From: Spirochaetaceae bacterium
GTDB taxonomy: Bacteria > Spirochaetota > Spirochaetia > B11-G9
Direction of reading: 5' to 3'
NCBI GenBank assembly: GCA_030600745.1
Contig: JAUVLL010000191.1
Span: 1-6,647 of the forward strand
DNA: 6,647 bases
Below are positions 5,890 to 6,647 of the stretch, piece by piece. The notes under the pieces were generated by a model, which did not search any database, was not told where the DNA came from, and saw only the letters and a list, made by a program, of their open reading frames with translations. The position numbers were made by a program, and so were the translations under genes. Each line of letters opens with the position of its first letter. The stretch's first letter is position 1.

Positions 5890-6647
5890 ATGACTAAGTA
5901 TATAAAACTACTTTTTATTATATTTTTATCAGCTCCTCAGGAAATTTATCCGGAAACAATTCTTCTACCACAGGAAGAAGCACCTCTGTCTATTTTTTCA
6001 AGCAGGCTTGGTGATGCTGACGTTGATCTCTATATATCCGGTTCCTGGGAAACAGAGTTTCATGGCGGGCTTGCTTACTCCTGGGATTCTGCAGGAACAG
6101 GGATAAGAAAAAGTTCATTCCCCGGTATGGCATCAGGTTTCCAATTAATACATAAACCGGATATTTTAATATCTCTATGGCTTATGGATAAATATTTTTT
6201 TGAAACTTCATTTATTGATAATTACGAATTGAATACTATCCTGTTCGGTTATGAGGCTGTGGATGAAAATTTCTTAAGAAGCGTAAGAATTGGAAATACT
6301 GATATAGGTTTCGGTGATTACTCTTATCTGCAAATCCCGGAAGCATCTACAGACTCCCTGGGAGGAATGGTTCTTTTCAAAAATGATAAATCTGAACATC
6401 AACTGATGGTAAGATTTGATCCCGCAGAGATGCAGGTAAAGAATTTTATCGGGAAGAATGAAGTAGATCCTGTCAGATTAAAATTAACAGACTATGTTGA
6501 AGGAAGATATTTCATCCTTCCTGATGATAATGTGACAGAACTGGAAGTTTATATTGAGGACAGTAGTGGAACTTATTCTGACGGAACTAATCAATACAGG
6601 TATGCAGATTCTGATGATGCGATAACATCAGCCGAAGAGGGAATAGT
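5890..6647 (+). CDS. Secreted, probably outer-membrane protein, N-terminal part (possibly SprA-like); 3' end outside window
   Basis: The frame is open from ATG 5890 to the window edge (252 codons plus two bases, no stop), so only the N-terminus is seen. A signal peptide is present: K3 and K6, then LLFIIFLSA (7-15), with cleavage plausible near residues 18-24. The mature part is rich in alternating beta-strand segments and aromatic residues, such as VDLYISGSWETEFHGGLAYSW (starting at V45) and DNYELNTILFGYE (110-122). The order of a GNTDIGFG turn (135-142), SLGGMVLF (156-163), DPAEMQVKNFIG, a YVEGRYFILPDDN segment (202-214) and TELEVYIED recalls the N-terminal barrel region of SprA, the type IX secretion translocon. 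That comparison is from memory and weak. No Shine-Dalgarno sequence precedes the ATG, and the frame is closed by TGA at 5833-5835 with no better start. It is probably inserted in the outer membrane. Confidence 0.75.
   Translation, partial: MTKYIKLLFIIFLSAPQEIYPETILLPQEEAPLSIFSSRLGDADVDLYISGSWETEFHGGLAYSWDSAGTGIRKSSFPGMASGFQLIHKPDILISLWLMDKYFFETSFIDNYELNTILFGYEAVDENFLRSVRIGNTDIGFGDYSYLQIPEASTDSLGGMVLFKNDKSEHQLMVRFDPAEMQVKNFIGKNEVDPVRLKLTDYVEGRYFILPDDNVTELEVYIEDSSGTYSDGTNQYRYADSDDAITSAEEGI

Noticed and set aside
1..6647. tRNA, rRNA, CRISPR array, transposase or integrase
   Set aside because: No cloverleaf-like segment, regularly spaced repeats, or DDE or tyrosine recombinase motifs were seen in any gap or frame.

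Overview
This is an AT-rich window (about one third G+C by eye) carrying seven protein genes, six complete and one running off the right edge. It most likely comes from a free-living or host-associated spirochaete. The reasons are a lipoprotein with the relaxed lipobox (MSSC) that spirochaetes tolerate, a PilZ-type receptor with a large domain insertion of a kind I associate with spirochaetes, a ComFB-family protein, and spirochaete-like hypothetical genes. This assignment is inference, because no marker gene is present.

Layout from left to right. (1) Minus strand, 7-1260: a PilZ-type cyclic-di-GMP receptor with a GAF-like region inserted in its PilZ domain. (2) A 198-bp gap with a perfect 11-bp inverted repeat and a third degenerate copy of the same motif. 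(3) Minus strand, 1459-2160: an unrecognised lipoprotein. (4) A 123-bp divergent promoter region. (5) Plus strand, 2284-3042: a compact TtcA-type tRNA thiolation enzyme with a TTG start. (6) Plus strand, 3099-3794: a ComFB-domain protein with an unexplained C-terminal half. (7) Minus strand, 4910-3795: a membrane protein with a textbook voltage-sensor domain but no pore sequence, followed by a periplasmic segment and a HAMP-like tail. Its stop codon abuts that of the ComFB gene. (8) Minus strand, 5840-4920: an unrecognised soluble protein directly upstream of, and probably translationally coupled to, the voltage-sensor gene. (9) A 49-bp divergent gap with inverted repeats. (10) Plus strand, 5890 to beyond 6647: the N-terminal part of a secreted, probably outer-membrane protein, possibly SprA-like.

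Two themes stand out. Two different families with known cyclic-dinucleotide-binding members (PilZ and ComFB) lie within 4 kb, although not in one operon. The more novel candidate is the two-gene unit at 3795-5840, where a voltage-sensor module appears to be joined to a receptor-like TM-periplasmic-TM-HAMP arrangement instead of an ion pore, with a dedicated cytoplasmic partner. The TtcA gene is ordinary tRNA modification and shows no obvious functional tie to its neighbours.
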